The notes beneath the pieces are model-generated. The model saw only the letters and a program-made list of their open reading frames with translations. It made no database searches and had not been told where the DNA came from. Below are positions 63,087 through 64,000 of a stretch of DNA of 64,000 nt, piece by piece; the first letter of the stretch is position 1, and every line of letters begins with the position of its first letter. This DNA comes from Luzula sylvatica (taxonomy: Eukaryota; Streptophyta; Magnoliopsida; Poales; Juncaceae): NCBI GenBank assembly GCA_946800325.1, contig OX326958.1, forward strand, positions 15,776,992-15,840,991. Reading direction: 5' to 3'. The position numbers and the translations under genes were made by a program.

Positions 63087-64000
63087 TCAGATAACATGTT
63101 TTTAGATCATTTGTATCGTATCTTTTACTACATAACTTTTCACCAAATTTCACGAACACTAAGAAAGTTAGTTTTTCGATTCAAAACAAGATTTTAACAC
63201 TTTGAGGAGTTCAAATAACGTGTTTTTAGATCATTTGTATCGTATCTTTTAGTACATAACTTTTCACCAAATTTCACAAACACTAAGAAAGTTTGTTTTT
63301 CGATTCAAAACCAGATTTTAACGCTTTGAGGAGTTCAAATAACGTGTTTTTAGATCATTTGTATCGTATCTTTTAGTACATAACTTTTCACCAAATTTCA
63401 CAAACACTAAGAAAGTTTGTTTTTCGATTCAAAACAAGATTTTAACGCTTTGAGGAGTTCAAATAACACGTTTTTAGATCATTTGTATCATATCTTTTAG
63501 TACATAACTTTTCACCAAATTTCAGAAACACTAAGAAAGTTTGTTTTTCGATTCAAAACAAGATTTTAACGCTTTGAGGAGTTCAAATAACATGTTTTTA
63601 GATCATTTGTATAGTATCTTTTAGTACATAACTTTTCACCAAATTTCAAAAACACTAAGAAAGTTTGTTTTTCGATTCAAAACAAGATTTTAACGCTTTG
63701 AGGAGTTCAAATGACGTGTTTATAGATCATTTGTATCGTATCTTTTACTACATAACGTTTCACCAAATTTCACAAACACTAAGAAAGTTTGTTTTTCGAT
63801 TCAAAACAAACTTTCAACGCTTTTATGACTTCAAATAACGTGTTTTTAGATCATTTGTATCGTATCTTTTACTACATAACTTTTCACCAAATTTCACAAA
63901 CACTAAGAAAGTTTGTTTTTCGATTCAAAACAAGATTTTAACGCTTTGAGGAGTTCATATAACGTGTTTCTAGATCATTTGTATCGTATCTTTTACTACA

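Larger units (their letters stand above)
34470..64000 (+). repeat. 124-bp satellite array, distal block (~238 monomers, continues past window end)
   Basis: The same 124-bp monomer continues in the same orientation and register after the solo LTR. Homogenisation is higher than in the first block. It is organised by nested segmental duplications: a 9-monomer unit of 1,118 bp (tags at 39,312, 40,430 and 41,548), a 23-monomer duplication of 2,851 bp, a 53-monomer one of 6,570 bp, and a 58-monomer tandem duplication of 7,188 bp. No inversion, gene or other transposon is seen. The window ends inside a monomer, so the array is longer than shown. Confidence 0.98.

Noticed and set aside
21761..64000. 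CRISPR-like regular repeats
   Set aside because: There are no unique spacers; the repeats are contiguous 124-bp monomers, and the genome is a plant.

Overview
The window is eukaryotic and almost certainly from the nuclear genome of a dicot-type plant. The evidence is AT-rich intergenic DNA, short GT-AG introns, a group-3 LEA gene pair, a plant LINE with an RNase H domain, plant-type hAT MITEs, Helitron termini, solo LTRs, and more than 42 kb of one satellite. No prokaryotic feature is present. I could not identify the species.

Layout. Positions 1-6,700 are gene-poor DNA full of small repeats: two outward-facing Helitron 3' ends (915 and 3,191) with a 17-bp minisatellite, a cluster of GTCCGTCATGACGGAC-like palindromes (4,245-4,515), a 477-bp hAT MITE with a perfect 8-bp target duplication (4,711-5,187), and a (TA)n microsatellite. 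Positions 6,850-12,400 hold the only convincing genes, two minus-strand LEA paralogs in tandem. The second (10,570-12,220) reads through four exons in perfect phase to a 325-aa protein with an organelle-type leader. The first (6,857-7,692) is a shortened copy of about 141 aa that lost most of exons 3 and 4. Both have ACGTG and CATGCA promoter elements typical of ABA- and seed-controlled genes. A roughly 340-bp tandem triplication lies in the 3' flank of the intact gene.

Positions 12,797-19,500 are a transposon nest. A 794-bp hAT-type element (TSD TAAAGGAT) comes first. It is followed by a decayed plus-strand LINE, interrupted by an AT-rich insertion, a 718-bp hAT MITE (TSD ATCTTGGT) and a probable 2.0-kb solo LTR. 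The LINE RNase H domain is cut off at 19,500 by 880 bp of G-rich repeat.

From 20,381 to the window end everything is one satellite with a 124-bp monomer (about 340 copies), broken only by a 1,505-bp solo LTR at 32,965-34,469 with TSD TTGTA. The outer 1.4 kb is diverged and largely alternates two monomer families. The interior is homogenised to one family and built from duplications on many scales (3, 8-9, 11, 23, 53 and 58 monomers), including a 7,188-bp tandem duplication whose copies look identical. The solo LTR's empty site is preserved in paralogous blocks, so insertion and amplification can be ordered. This array, its edge and the LTR with its four covarying hairpins are the most interesting content. 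The array is a candidate centromeric or heterochromatic satellite, but sequence alone cannot prove that.
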